A stretch of DNA of 64,000 nt from an uncultured Methanobacterium sp. (GCF_963665055.1 NZ_OY762015.1:2750501-2814500); one strand, 5' to 3'; shown: positions 50,689-60,676, counted from the first letter of the stretch. The notes: generated from the letters alone by a model not told the origin. Translations and numbers: made by a program.

Positions 50689-53133
50689 ATGAATATAACT
50701 TCAAAAAGAGTTAATGGTGTGCTGATAGTGACACCACAAGGTAGATTGGATGCTTATGGTGCGCAGGAGTTGAATGAATCTCTAGAAACCATTATCACAG
50801 ATAAAGATTTAGTGGTTATTTTTAACATGGATGATGTTAGTTACCTGAGCAGTGGAGGTATCAGGAGCTTGCTTGGAACCGAAAGAATCCTGAAAGATAG
50901 GGGTGGAATGATACATCTTTGCAATGTTAAACCTTATCCTATGGAAGTCCTGAAAATGGCTGGATTTGACCAGATATTTTCCATAAAACCTACCCTGGAA
51001 AATGCCCTGAAGTTCCAGGCAGATAATGTTGAATCAGAACCAGTGGACTGGGCCAACCTCCCACAATATACTGATGAACAGCTTTCTTTAACCATACTTG
51101 ATGTATCATCAGTTGATTCTAATTTGAAAGTAGTTGGTGACATTTCAAAGGTCCTTAAAGCCCAGTTAGACGAGGATACTATCTATTCCCGGAAGTTCCA
51201 AGATACTGAATACTCCATTGGACTGGGAGGACTGGGTGAGACTATGAACGACTTCATGGAGATCATGGGGGAAATGATCACCATTGGAGGCACCATGGTC
51301 TGGCTCCCCACCGATGGGCATAACACTCCTGATTTTCTAATCCCCGCAACAGACACGGGAATGGTGACCATTCACACTGGATTTAACGCGGCACTGGATG
51401 GAAAGTTCAATGATATCATATTTGCAGAATCTAAGACCAGTAAAAAAGGATTCAGTATGGACGAACTTTACTCATCCCTCTTTCAAATGGCCCGTAAAAT
51501 GAAACCCTCATTTAATGGCATCATTAGTTTGGCAATCCAGGCAGATATTGGAGAAATATATAGTTCAGGAATTAAAATATCCCCCCTCAAAAAATTTGCC
51601 CCTAAAAACCGTGAAATGATCATGCACCCGGATAATATCCAATCCTGGATGAATATAAGCACAAAACCCCTGTTCAAGGGTGAAACCATGGTAAGTTTTG
51701 GTGTGGGTGTTGATCTGGCAAGTGATCTATCTAACTTCGATGAAGATGCACTGGGCTCCCTGTTTTATCTGCACCCGGCCAACATTGGGAATAAGGAAAT
51801 GTTACTCCACAACCATGCAGTGGTCTTTAAACATATTCCCCTGAAGAAAAATAGGAACCTGGATGGGCAGATTAGAAAAATCGTCCAGAATGGAGAATTT
51901 CTGGATATGTGTCATATTTTAGATAATTCCCGGCTTAAAAAAGCTTTAATTGGTGTTTCTTACATATCGGATATTACTTTTGAAAAAAAACAGGAAATAA
52001 CATTGCAGGGTAAATGTGAAAGATGGAATGACACCTACCAGGACATAACCAGCAAAATATTTTCAGATGCAACTGAAATTTACCTAAATCCCATAACCGG
52101 GGGATACAGTGGTTCTGCAGTGTTCAAGGTGGATGCATGGGATCGCTCCGGTAGAAAGGAGATGCCTTTTGTAATGAAATTGGGGCCCTGGTTTGAATTA
52201 GGGGATGAGCTTAGAGGATATGAGGATCATGTGAAACGTTACATACAAAATAACGCCACACAGATCATAGACCACCGTAGAATAGCCGAATACGGTGGAA
52301 TATTATACAACTTCGTGGGTATAAATGGTAGGGAAAGTACCATAAAAACCATGGAAGACTATTACGCCTCCCATGACACTGGAGAGGTTCTAACTGCCTT
52401 GGATAAACTCTTCAGAAACGTTCTCCGAAGTTGGTATGGGCAGCCCAAGCTAAAGGAACTGTTGCTTTATGAGGAGTATGACTTTTTCTTTAACTACGAA
52501 AATATCAAACGGTTTTCATTGGAAAAATTTGGGGTCACATCTGGTGATAAGTACGTTGAACTACCACATGATCTTGGAAAATCCATAAATCCATTGTACT
52601 TTGTGGAGAAGGTAATGAGTGAACGCCGATCCCAATCAGTCAGTGCCTATGAAACCTCCACCCATGGTGATCTGAACCTGAGAAACGTGCTCTTGGATGA
52701 TGATCTGAATATGTGGCTCATTGACTTTGCTGCCACCCGGTATTCTCACATTCTCCGTGATGTGGCTAAACTGGAAACTGCCTTCAAACTGGAATGTGTG
52801 GAGGTAGATTCTCTGGAAAAGTTAAAGTACATCTTAGAATTGGAAGAACAGTTTATTGATGCTGAAAATCTCAGTGACATACCACAGATACCCATTCAAT
52901 CCAATGAAATTCAATTAAATTTTGATAATTCAGATGTTATCAAGGCGTTTCAGTGTATACGGAGGGTAAGGGAGTACGGTAATATGATAACTCTCTTAGA
53001 TGAAGATATATCTCAATATCTCCTGGGATTATTATCATACACGTTATCTGCGATTTCATTCGTCAGTCTCAATGATTACCAGAAGGAATACGCCTGGATA
53101 TCATCATCTCTCATCTGTCAGAAGTTGATTTAG
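50689..53133 (+). CDS. STAS-domain protein fused to an aminoglycoside-phosphotransferase-like kinase
   Basis: 814 residues. Residues 1-108 are a STAS domain (VLIVTPQGRLDAYGAQELNE; conserved phospho-Ser loop VSYLSSGGIRSLLGTERILKDRGG), as in anti-sigma factor antagonists. Residues 130-430 hold an unknown domain (YSIGLGGLGETMNDFMEIMGEMI, GGTMVWLPTDG, MVSFGVGVDLASDL) that may be a degenerate phosphatase or sensor. Residues 460-780 are kinase-like: glycine loop NPITGGYSGSAVFKVD (about 463-478), VMKLGP, HGDLNLRNVLLDDDLNMWLIDFAATRY (about 658-685), matching APH/choline kinase catalytic and metal-binding loops. A single polypeptide with both is unusual. Confidence 0.78.
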   Translation: MNITSKRVNGVLIVTPQGRLDAYGAQELNESLETIITDKDLVVIFNMDDVSYLSSGGIRSLLGTERILKDRGGMIHLCNVKPYPMEVLKMAGFDQIFSIKPTLENALKFQADNVESEPVDWANLPQYTDEQLSLTILDVSSVDSNLKVVGDISKVLKAQLDEDTIYSRKFQDTEYSIGLGGLGETMNDFMEIMGEMITIGGTMVWLPTDGHNTPDFLIPATDTGMVTIHTGFNAALDGKFNDIIFAESKTSKKGFSMDELYSSLFQMARKMKPSFNGIISLAIQADIGEIYSSGIKISPLKKFAPKNREMIMHPDNIQSWMNISTKPLFKGETMVSFGVGVDLASDLSNFDEDALGSLFYLHPANIGNKEMLLHNHAVVFKHIPLKKNRNLDGQIRKIVQNGEFLDMCHILDNSRLKKALIGVSYISDITFEKKQEITLQGKCERWNDTYQDITSKIFSDATEIYLNPITGGYSGSAVFKVDAWDRSGRKEMPFVMKLGPWFELGDELRGYEDHVKRYIQNNATQIIDHRRIAEYGGILYNFVGINGRESTIKTMEDYYASHDTGEVLTALDKLFRNVLRSWYGQPKLKELLLYEEYDFFFNYENIKRFSLEKFGVTSGDKYVELPHDLGKSINPLYFVEKVMSERRSQSVSAYETSTHGDLNLRNVLLDDDLNMWLIDFAATRYSHILRDVAKLETAFKLECVEVDSLEKLKYILELEEQFIDAENLSDIPQIPIQSNEIQLNFDNSDVIKAFQCIRRVREYGNMITLLDEDISQYLLGLLSYTLSAISFVSLNDYQKEYAWISSSLICQKLI

Positions 53134-53299
53134 ATTTATAATTTTCCAAATCATGATTTTCAATGTGCTGTGGTAAATGCAATTATGCAATTATAAAACA
53201 ATAGAAACAGAATATTTGGACAGTAGAAACAGGATGTCTAGACAATAATAACAGAATATTTAATGAAATTTTGTTGATTTTAATCAAAAATGAACAAGT

Positions 53300-53950
53300 T
53301 TACTTGGTGAATTTTTTCATGACTTCACGGGCAGCCTTGGTTTTCACCAGTATAGAAACCTTCATACCCTTTTTCAAGACGATGTCTGGTTTGGGAATGG
53401 TTATATCTCCATTTTCATAAACTGCAACGATTATAAAGTCTTCGGTGGGACTAATATCCCCAACTTTCTTACCTACTACTTTCTCATTTTCCAGGTTAAA
53501 ATCAAGTAATTCTGCGTCACCTTTCCCCATTACCACTAAATCGGCGATTTTAGGTCGAATAATCAGTTTTTCAAGGTAACTGGCTGCAGTAATCTCGGGA
53601 CTGATAACCGAATCTATACCTACTTTGCGGAAAGCCTCAGCATGGCTGGGTTCACTTACCCTGGCGATGATTTTGGGGAGTTTGAATTCCCGTACCAAAA
53701 TACATGCAAGTAAGTTGGCCTCATCATTCCCAGTTGCTGCCACAAATACATCTGCACTGGACACATTAGCCTCTTCCAGGGTTTTAGTATCGGTACCGTT
53801 ACCACAGATCACCAGTGCATCCAGTTCTGCTGCAGCATGGGTGCATAAACTTTCATCATTTTCAATTAGAGTAACATCATGACCATCCGCAATTAAGAAG
53901 GAAGCCAGGTTCAATCCGACTCTTCCACCACCCATTACAACCACGTACAT
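53300..53950 (-). CDS. TrkA-type potassium regulatory protein, second copy
   Basis: 216 residues, an RCK-type protein with MYVVVMGGGRVGLNLASFLIADGHDVTLIEND and DALVICGNGTD, plus the TrkA_C part (KVGDISPTEDFIIVAVYENGDITIPKPD). Clearly paralogous to the copy at 42383-43033, and with the same length. No transporter of Trk type is next to it, so it may pair with the distant TrkH or with another channel. Confidence 0.92.
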   Translation of the reverse strand: MYVVVMGGGRVGLNLASFLIADGHDVTLIENDESLCTHAAAELDALVICGNGTDTKTLEEANVSSADVFVAATGNDEANLLACILVREFKLPKIIARVSEPSHAEAFRKVGIDSVISPEITAASYLEKLIIRPKIADLVVMGKGDAELLDFNLENEKVVGKKVGDISPTEDFIIVAVYENGDITIPKPDIVLKKGMKVSILVKTKAAREVMKKFTK

Positions 53951-54451
53951 CTTGAACCACCTTTAAAGTAACAATTAACATAATAATAGGAGCATAAAAT
54001 ACTCAGTGATGTGAAAATCCTTAGAACGTTTCTAATAGAAAGATTATATTACATGCACTGAATTCTAGCACCTTTCCCAGAGAATATACTCCTGAGGCGG
54101 GTGATTTTTCTTTGCATTCCTGCAAACTAACAATATTTCTAGGTAGGACTTAAAGATAGACCTTACATCCCATATAAATTTTCCGACAGATATTAATGAA
54201 CAATAATTCTGCAAATTGCCCAGTTCTTGATTTAAAGGATTGAATAACTTTTTCTATCTGATCTTTCTCAGCATAGGAAACATATCAAAGAAATTGATTG
54301 TATTTTATTTATTTCCACTGTATAATGCCTTAATTTTAGTAAAAAAAGAATTTTTTTTAGGAGAAATAGATTTATTATGGGAAAAAATTAGTAGGAAGCT
54401 GTATTTTATGTTAAAAATAAATAAAGTAATGAAAATAAAAAGAAGATTAGT
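53951..54451. other. 501-bp gap with no clear feature
   Basis: Upstream of the second trkA and downstream of the NYN gene. No frame or hairpin stands out. A plus-strand frame of 145 codons (54240-54677) mostly overlaps the NYN gene and is rejected. Confidence 0.4.
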
Positions 54452-54940
54452 TTATACTGCTCCATGTGGGTGGTGTTGTTTTTTCAGAACTATGGTGCTA
54501 TCTGCAGAGTTTTTTAAGGCGATGCTGAAACCGGGTTCTGCACCAATCACCAGGGTTTCTTTTCCATTTTCCTTGGCAATATTGATTAATGGTAAAAAGT
54601 CAGTATTACGGGTCATTAATGCCACAACGTCAATGTTGGGGTTGTGTATGGCTTCAAAGGCTTCAACTGCCATTTGAACGTCTATATCTCCAGCAACAAT
54701 TATGGGTGATAGGCCCTGGTTAACTATGGCTTCAATGAGTTTGTCTGAAGCGTACTGGTTTAAGAAAACTTTCCCCACCTTTATTTTCCCATAATCTGCC
54801 AGTATTTCCTGTACTACGTCCAGATCGAAGTCGAATTCTTTTCGTAGCATGTTAGGTCCATCTATTAATAAAGCAACACTTTTTACATTAGGTTCTCCCA
54901 TTCGGGGAATATATTCTTTAAATTTTTCGAGGTTACGCAT
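54452..54940 (-). CDS. NYN-domain (LabA-like, DUF88) protein
   Basis: 162 residues; a PIN-like fold nuclease domain: ALLIDGPNMLRKEFDFDLDVVQEI with the conserved D in DGPN; then YASDKLIEAIVNQGLSPIIVAGDIDVQMAVEAFEA and VVALMTRNTDFLPLINIAKENGKETLVIGAEPGFSIALKNSADSTIVL, where D and DTDF-like Asp residues (TRNTDF) bind metal. NYN proteins of this type are thought to process RNA. A short protein of this family is common in methanogens. SD GGAGG precedes the ATG. Confidence 0.92.
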   Translation of the reverse strand: MRNLEKFKEYIPRMGEPNVKSVALLIDGPNMLRKEFDFDLDVVQEILADYGKIKVGKVFLNQYASDKLIEAIVNQGLSPIIVAGDIDVQMAVEAFEAIHNPNIDVVALMTRNTDFLPLINIAKENGKETLVIGAEPGFSIALKNSADSTIVLKKQHHPHGAV

Positions 54941-55341
54941 TGTTCCTCCTGGTTCTATTCAAGATAAACACGAGCCAGGTGTTTTAATATTAGTTGTAAT
55001 ATTATTAATATATTTTTATTATTGTTCTTATTATTATTGTTAAATTTATTAGTTTTTTAAGCTTTTTTAAGCAGCATGACATTCATATCTACATTTTTAG
55101 GTCATACAGATTCGTGGTGTGGTCCTTTTAATTCTTTTGGAATCAAGTAAGAACTAGTCTATTTTATTCAATCCGAATAATAAATAGCTATGCCCAAATT
55201 ACACCCAAATATTAAACAAATCTGGGGAGGTTTAAGCAACCCTAAATATCTGAAGTGTATTTTAAATTTTTTATTTGCATTTTGGGATATTTTAAAATGG
55301 AGAAAAGTCTAAAAAAAGGTTAAAAAAGAGATTTAATGAAA
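54941..55341. other. 401-bp gap, short ORF fragments only
   Basis: Between the NYN and nitroreductase genes. No gene or good hairpin. Region 55185-55215 (ATGCCCAAATTACACCCAAAT) faintly recalls the 48802-48822 sequence. Confidence 0.35.
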
Positions 55342-56406
55342 TCATTTGATTTTCATGACTGGAAACTGCACATCAGTTAAAAGTTCACTTTCAGGAACTT
55401 CTGCTGGATCATTGAGATATACTTCAGTTACCGGTCCCACAATGTCATAACCATTTGCAACAGCATAATCCACCACTGCGTGTATAACTGGCCCTACTTC
55501 AGTATAGGGGCCCTGGTGCATGGCTGATAGTACGGTATGTTCCGGGATTTCTTTAATACCGATCTTGTCTTCTGGTAATGCATCTCCTGCAAATGAAAAA
55601 CCGATTTCATATTGCAGATCTTCCTCCGCCACATCTTCCGGGCTGTTGAAATAGGTTCCGTAAACCCTGCCAGTCATTTCAAGGCCTTTTTCCATAACCC
55701 ACTGTCCTACTTCCTGGATATGTTCTGGGATACGGTCATAACTTCCACTGTATGGAATATAAGCAACTTTAGTCTCTTCTATTCTTTTTTCTATTACATC
55801 CATAGTTACACCCAATTGTAATTTGGTGTTCGGTTTGTTAATATTTTGTGATGAGACATCTACATAATTAAACACATTTTTGTGTCTTAGGAGAGCTTCT
55901 GGGTTTTTCCGAACCTTATACCCAAGTGAAACTCCGAAGTGAACTTCATAATTTTCTGGTATGTTGAATTTTTCCCTATTCTCACCATTAAGGAAGTAAA
56001 ATTTAGCCAATCCTATCCAACAGGAACCAATATCCATACTTTCTGCAGCCAGGAGCATGTTGCTAACCGCTGCTGAGCAATCAACCAGGGGTGTGGTGGC
56101 ATCTTTTCGTCCGGAGACTATTATAACTGTTGGTGCCTGGTGGAAGATGTTCAAACTCTCAGATTTCCCCATATTCGCTATCCATTCCACATCCATTGTT
56201 TTCATAACTTCCTTGGCACCTTCATTGATCTGATTTATTAGATCCCTATTTTGAATTATGGTAAAATGCCATGGCTGGTCATTATGGCCTGTAGGGGCAT
56301 AAATAGCAGCTTCAAGGATTTTTTCCAGTTCTTCATCTTTAATCTGCTTATCCTGATACTTACGAACACTTCTTCTGCTTTTAATAGTGTCAAGGACTTG
56401 GTTCAT
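55342..56406 (-). CDS. Nitroreductase-GyrI-like fusion
   Basis: 354 residues. Residues 1-185 are a nitroreductase domain: TIKSRRSVRKYQDKQIKDEEL (FMN), AAIYAPTGHNDQPWHFTII, VDCSAAVSNMLLAAESMDIGSCWIG. After a linker, residues 200-354 are a GyrI-like small-molecule-binding domain (MDVIEKRIEETKVAYIPYSGSYDRIPEH, ends EVYLNDPAEVPESELLTDVQFPV). The GyrI part resembles the separate protein at 56893-57351. The fusion suggests that binding of a hydrophobic ligand and flavin reduction act together. Confidence 0.92.
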   Translation of the reverse strand: MNQVLDTIKSRRSVRKYQDKQIKDEELEKILEAAIYAPTGHNDQPWHFTIIQNRDLINQINEGAKEVMKTMDVEWIANMGKSESLNIFHQAPTVIIVSGRKDATTPLVDCSAAVSNMLLAAESMDIGSCWIGLAKFYFLNGENREKFNIPENYEVHFGVSLGYKVRKNPEALLRHKNVFNYVDVSSQNINKPNTKLQLGVTMDVIEKRIEETKVAYIPYSGSYDRIPEHIQEVGQWVMEKGLEMTGRVYGTYFNSPEDVAEEDLQYEIGFSFAGDALPEDKIGIKEIPEHTVLSAMHQGPYTEVGPVIHAVVDYAVANGYDIVGPVTEVYLNDPAEVPESELLTDVQFPVMKIK

Positions 56407-56768
56407 ATTCTCACCTGAAATACAAAATTTTAATATTTTTAGAACTTTCAGTAATGAAGGTTATGAATAGTTGATTGAAATCATATATAAATGATAGAGA
56501 ATTTTAAAACAAAATTAAAGGTTTAAAAGACTTAAAAGGGCATTTAATAATATATTTGGATAAATTAATGATTTATTGAACAATTATGGAAATAGAGGGA
56601 TATCAGTAATTATTTCCAACAATTAAGAAAATATGGGGATATTCGGGGAAATGATAATGTAAATACTCAAAATGAAAATAGAATATTGAATTTTATGGGG
56701 TCAGATTAATCATACTTCCATAGATTCACGAAATAGCAAGAAATTGGCCGAACTGGACATTGAGGTGA

Positions 56769-56797
56769 TTTATTGGGCCACTCCCGGCCAATAACTT
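56769..56797. terminator. Possible hairpin downstream of the GyrI gene
   Basis: TTATTGGGCC / GGCCAATAA form a near-perfect stem (one bulge) around ACTCCC. It lies about 95 bp past the GyrI-like stop on the minus strand. The rest of 56407-56892 holds nothing visible. Confidence 0.4.
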
Positions 56798-56892
56798 CTC
56801 ATGCATCTTTAAATATTAAATAAATATTTAAAAACAGTTTAACATATCAAAATCTAGCTGATCATAAATATGGTAACTATTTCCTGTGGTAA

Positions 56893-57351
56893 CTATTTTT
56901 TCACCACAGGGAATTGAATTTCGGTTAAAGCCTCACTCTGAGAGACTTCAGAAGGATCATTAAGATAACTTTCCAGAACAGGACCCGCGATCTGATAGCC
57001 TTTTTTTGCTGCATACTGGATGAGATCCATGTAAACCGATGCTGCTTCACCATAAGGTCCTTTAAACACAGTTGTAACTGCTTCATGCTGAGGGACAACC
57101 TTTATTTGAATATCATTTTCCCTTTCTAATTCTCCAATGAAGGCTGCGCCAACTTCCCATTCCAGCTCTTCTTCAGAAACATCCATAGGACTGTTATAGT
57201 ATAATCCATAGACTGGCATTTGAATTTCTACGTTTTTAGCCATTAACCCTCCCACAACTTTGCTTAATGTATCCGGAATCTGCTGATAACTTCCTTTCTT
57301 TACGATGAAAGCCACCTGATATTCTGGGATGTTTTTTATTTCGATTTTCAT
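56893..57351 (-). CDS. GyrI-like small-molecule-binding protein
   Basis: 152 residues. MKIEIKNIPEYQVAFIVKKGSYQQIPDTLSKVVGGLMAKNVE, then PVYGLYYNSPMDVSEEELEWEVGAAFIG, FKGPYGEAASVYMDLIQYAAKKGY and YLNDPSEVSQSEALTEIQFPV. The fold (two SHS2 modules) binds hydrophobic ligands or inhibits gyrase in other groups. Its sequence is similar to the C-terminal half of the nitroreductase fusion. Cytosolic. SD TGGAGT precedes the ATG. Confidence 0.9.
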   Translation of the reverse strand: MKIEIKNIPEYQVAFIVKKGSYQQIPDTLSKVVGGLMAKNVEIQMPVYGLYYNSPMDVSEEELEWEVGAAFIGELERENDIQIKVVPQHEAVTTVFKGPYGEAASVYMDLIQYAAKKGYQIAGPVLESYLNDPSEVSQSEALTEIQFPVVKK

Positions 57352-57635
57352 GATTTTACTCCAAATCTTATTTTTTAGTCTATATATTCTGATTATTAAT
57401 ATTGGATTATTTAATCTTGTAATTTCATCCTATTTTATTATTGTAATACACATGAACATATTATTTTACTAAGACCACCTGAAAAGTAATGCACTTAAAA
57501 AATAATGATATCATTTGTTTTAGTGGTAGAATCTACTTTAAGGAGCCATTATTTCCAATTTTTAGAACAGGGTGAGGAAAAGGAAGTCTTAAAAAACCCA
57601 ATAATTTTTATAGCCAAAAGGAATATCATAATCTA

Positions 57636-58262
57636 ATGTCAAAAAACCCGGATTCTATTGACTTATGGATGACCACCAGCCGTATTGAAACCCTGGTGGA
57701 TGGTATATTTGCCATTGCCATGACTCTTTTGGTTTTAAGTATTGGGGTTCCTGATATAGCCTATAACTTAAGTGAAGCTGCATTTCAACAGCAGCTCTGG
57801 TTATTATGGCCTAAAATAATGTGTTATGCTCTTTCTTTCTGGATCCTTTCCGGTTTCTGGCGTAATAATCATCAGCAGTTCCAGTTCATTAAACGTTCTG
57901 ACCCCACTTTGATAACTATTAACGTCTTCTGGCTGCTATTCATAGCGTTGATGCCTTTTTCAACTGAAATAATATCAGAATATGGTGGAACTTACTTCAC
58001 AGCAAACCTAATTTTCCAACTCAACCTTCTATTTGCAGGAGTTTTATACTACTTGAACTGGTACTATTCTGTTTGGAAAGGATTGGTTAATGAAAATCTA
58101 AATGAAAATACAATTAAGTTAATGAGGGACATTAATCTTATTCTACCCCTGTGTTCTGTTCTTGCTTTAGGTTTATCTTTTTATTTCTACGCGTGGGGCA
58201 GTTTAGTGTATTTGTTCAGTCCATTTTTAAAGAAAATACTGGAAAAAAAATATTTGGGTTAA
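57636..58262 (+). CDS. TMEM175-family (DUF1211) potassium channel-like protein
   Basis: 208 residues with six transmembrane segments. Family signature TSRIETLVDGIFAIAMTLLVLSIGVPD (FSD-like motif around the filter helix) and RSDPTLITINVFWLLFIALMPFSTEIISEYG. Prokaryotic TMEM175 proteins form K+-selective leak channels. No good SD lies before the ATG, so it may be leaderless. Start at 57636 well supported by the conserved N-terminus. Confidence 0.88.
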   Translation: MSKNPDSIDLWMTTSRIETLVDGIFAIAMTLLVLSIGVPDIAYNLSEAAFQQQLWLLWPKIMCYALSFWILSGFWRNNHQQFQFIKRSDPTLITINVFWLLFIALMPFSTEIISEYGGTYFTANLIFQLNLLFAGVLYYLNWYYSVWKGLVNENLNENTIKLMRDINLILPLCSVLALGLSFYFYAWGSLVYLFSPFLKKILEKKYLG

Positions 58263-58446
58263 TCCTAATAAATTTGATAATCAAAACGCCATTTAATTGT
58301 GATTTTCGTGTATTCTAAAATTTTCACTTGTTCCAAATAAAAGATGATCATAGAACAATCATTTTACCAGTATCTTTTTCCTTAGGAATGCGGTTGGTTC
58401 CTTTTTAATTTCCACTAATAATACTCATCTAAGAAATTAGGGAAGA

Positions 58447-59157
58447 TCACAGCCTAGAACAAATATAACCCCTTAAGTTATCTGCCTTAACTTCTACAGA
58501 ATCAATTGAAAATCCTGCTTTTTCCAGTAAACCTTCCATTATCCAGTCATAGGTGCTGAATTCATCACGAATATGAACCTTTAATTCATCAGCCATTGAA
58601 TCACCCGCAGCATTTTGCATCTGGTTTATCATCTGTCCAATGTCTTTTTGATGATCCTGGATATTGAAGGTGAATACAACATCGAAAAGATAAAGTTTTC
58701 CACCTTTTTTTATAATTTTGGCCATGTTAAGTAGTGCCACTGATTTCCAGAAATCGGGGAGATGGTGAAGTGCTACCATGGACACAATTTTATCTACTTT
58801 AGCTGACCTGTCATGATTGTAGGTTAAAAATCCTGCGCAATGAGTTTCAATATTGTTAACATTCTCCTTTTTAGCTTTTTCTTCGAGAATATCGAGCATT
58901 TCTCTTGATATATCCACACCAATAACCTTCTTACAATATTTTGCCATGTTTAATGCAATTCCACCAGTCCCACATCCAAAATCCAGTACAGTGTCATCAA
59001 GTGTAATTCCTAATATCTGAACAATGGACTCTGTTTCATCCTCGAAGTTCCTGAATTTTTGATGTTCTTTATTATATTCTCGGGCTATTTCTGGATCTAA
59101 ATAATCCACTCCTACCGGTTTTTCATTGTAATACCATTCTGGGTTATTCTTCATTTT
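58447..59157 (-). CDS. Class I SAM-dependent methyltransferase
   Basis: About 236 residues from the ATG at 59157 (SD AGGAGTG). Motif I TVLDFGCGTGGIALNMAKYC, motif II VIGVDISREMLDILEE, post-I VDKIVSMVALHHLPDFWKSV, YLFDVVFTFN. A YcgJ/UbiE-like small-molecule methyltransferase. The region QKDIGQMINQMQNAAGDSMADELK is a lid. Substrate unknown; the gene is divergent from another methyltransferase at 59282. Confidence 0.9.
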   Translation of the reverse strand, partial: KMKNNPEWYYNEKPVGVDYLDPEIAREYNKEHQKFRNFEDETESIVQILGITLDDTVLDFGCGTGGIALNMAKYCKKVIGVDISREMLDILEEKAKKENVNNIETHCAGFLTYNHDRSAKVDKIVSMVALHHLPDFWKSVALLNMAKIIKKGGKLYLFDVVFTFNIQDHQKDIGQMINQMQNAAGDSMADELKVHIRDEFSTYDWIMEGLLEKAGFSIDSVEVKADNLRGYICSRL

Positions 59158-59281
59158 TTTACACTCCTTGACCACTGAATAACGATAAATTTTTCTGTTA
59201 TTGTAAGTTAATTAACATTAATTATTTTGAAGATTAATAATAACTACATAAACCAACATTTGTATGGTTGAATGATTCTCC

Positions 59282-60031
59282 ATGTACGGCTATTTTGAAA
59301 TCCAGGCAAAAATTGGAATAACCAAACACATGGGTGGAATGGAAGCCACCCGAAAACTCCTGGAGATGTGTGGGGTTGATAAAGCAGATTACGTACTGGT
59401 TGTGGGTTCCGGTAATGGTGTGTCAGCTATTAAAATCTACAAAATGACGGGTTGCAAGGTATTGGGGGTTGATAACTCGGAAGACATGGTTTTAAGGGCC
59501 CGGGAAAAACTGGAACCACAAAATAAGGGAGTTGAATTTCAACTGGGGAATGTGGAGAATTTGGATTTTCCAGATGGCATCTTTGATGTGGTTATATCCG
59601 AATCTGTAACTGGGTTCACTGATAAAACCAGGTCCATCTCTGAGTATTACCGTGTGCTCAAAAGTGGGGGTTATGTTGGTCTTAATGAAGTAACATGGCT
59701 TTCGGATCCATCTCCTGAGCTGGATCGGTACTGCAGGAGGGTAATGGGTCTCGTGGCCGAGACAAAGAAAGATTGGTTACATCTTCTGGATAAAGCTGGT
59801 TTTAATGATATGAAGAGTTCAACACATGCCTTGAATCAATGGAAACAGGTAAGAAGTGATCTTGAACTGCAAAGTATGGATTTTTTCAGAATATGGGCTA
59901 GATTCTTCATACTGTATTTTAAAGAACCAGAATATCGGAGATCAATTCATAACCTTGCTTGGGAGGCTTTACATATCCCAAGGGGATTTAACCGTTACTT
60001 TGGATATGGGATTTATGTGGGGCAAAAGTAA
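59282..60031 (+). CDS. Class I SAM-dependent methyltransferase
   Basis: 249 residues. Motif I DYVLVVGSGNGVSAIKIYKMTG, VLGVDNSEDMVLRAREKLE, LDFPDGIFDVVISESVTGFTDKTRSISEYYRVLKSGGYVGLNE. A UbiE-like methyltransferase with an extra helical C-terminus ending FGYGIYVGQK. No SD before the ATG; the start fits the conserved length. Divergent from 58447-59157 with 124 bp between. Substrate unknown. Confidence 0.9.
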   Translation: MYGYFEIQAKIGITKHMGGMEATRKLLEMCGVDKADYVLVVGSGNGVSAIKIYKMTGCKVLGVDNSEDMVLRAREKLEPQNKGVEFQLGNVENLDFPDGIFDVVISESVTGFTDKTRSISEYYRVLKSGGYVGLNEVTWLSDPSPELDRYCRRVMGLVAETKKDWLHLLDKAGFNDMKSSTHALNQWKQVRSDLELQSMDFFRIWARFFILYFKEPEYRRSIHNLAWEALHIPRGFNRYFGYGIYVGQK

Positions 60032-60118
60032 TTTCAAACTGTAATAATATAATCCTCCACTCCTTTTAAAAAACTCATTTTAAAAAATATTTTGAGTGGT
60101 TATTTCTATCTTTAGCCA

Positions 60119-60628
60119 TCATTTCCGCCTTAAAAATAATGAAAACCTGCTTATTATTGAAATTAGGCATATAATCACCAATAAAATAAGTAAAATTGTT
60201 TTTATCAATGGTTCGGGGAATAAGAGTGTTACAAAAAGCATAAACATGAGGAAGGCGCCTAAGTATTTTCCCACTGGATCGTAAACCAGCTTTTTAAGGC
60301 TGGAAGTGGCTAAAAAGAGTGCAAACATGGCAATGATTAACAACAGAATTAATGGATCGTACCATCCTTTAAGGACAAATGCTGTAAAACCAAGGACTAT
60401 CAGGATGAAATCAGATATAACATCAAGGTAAGCCCCACTATCAGATGATGCATCCAGTCTACGGGCTAGATACCCATCCAGAAAATCAGTGAATCCTGCA
60501 AAAATCAGTATTAAGATAGCTCCTAAGTACTGGTTCATCATTATAGTGTAGAATAATGCTGGTGCTACCAGTAATCGAAGTGCAGTTACTATCGATGGAA
60601 TCAAAGCTTTTTTTGACGTATTTTTCAA
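60119..60628 (-). CDS. CDP-alcohol phosphatidyltransferase family protein
   Basis: About 169 residues from a TTG at 60628 (GGGGAAAG shortly upstream); an ATG at 60673 is an alternative. The catalytic motif D-x2-DG-x2-AR-x8-G-x3-D-x3-D is perfect: DFLDGYLARRLDASSDSGAY followed by LDVISD. Five or six transmembrane segments follow. The enzyme joins a polar alcohol to CDP-activated lipid in phospholipid synthesis. Which lipid (for instance archaetidylinositol, glycerol or serine) is not determinable. Follows the flavodoxin genes on the same strand. Confidence 0.9.
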   Translation of the reverse strand: MKNTSKKALIPSIVTALRLLVAPALFYTIMMNQYLGAILILIFAGFTDFLDGYLARRLDASSDSGAYLDVISDFILIVLGFTAFVLKGWYDPLILLLIIAMFALFLATSSLKKLVYDPVGKYLGAFLMFMLFVTLLFPEPLIKTILLILLVIICLISIISRFSLFLRRK

Positions 60629-60676
60629 GACTTTCCCCCACTCAGACTTAAAAATAAATATGGATATAAACATCCC

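Noticed and set aside
54240..54677. A 145-codon plus-strand frame
   Set aside because: Its second half is the antisense of the NYN gene, and the first half is AT-rich spacer without an SD.
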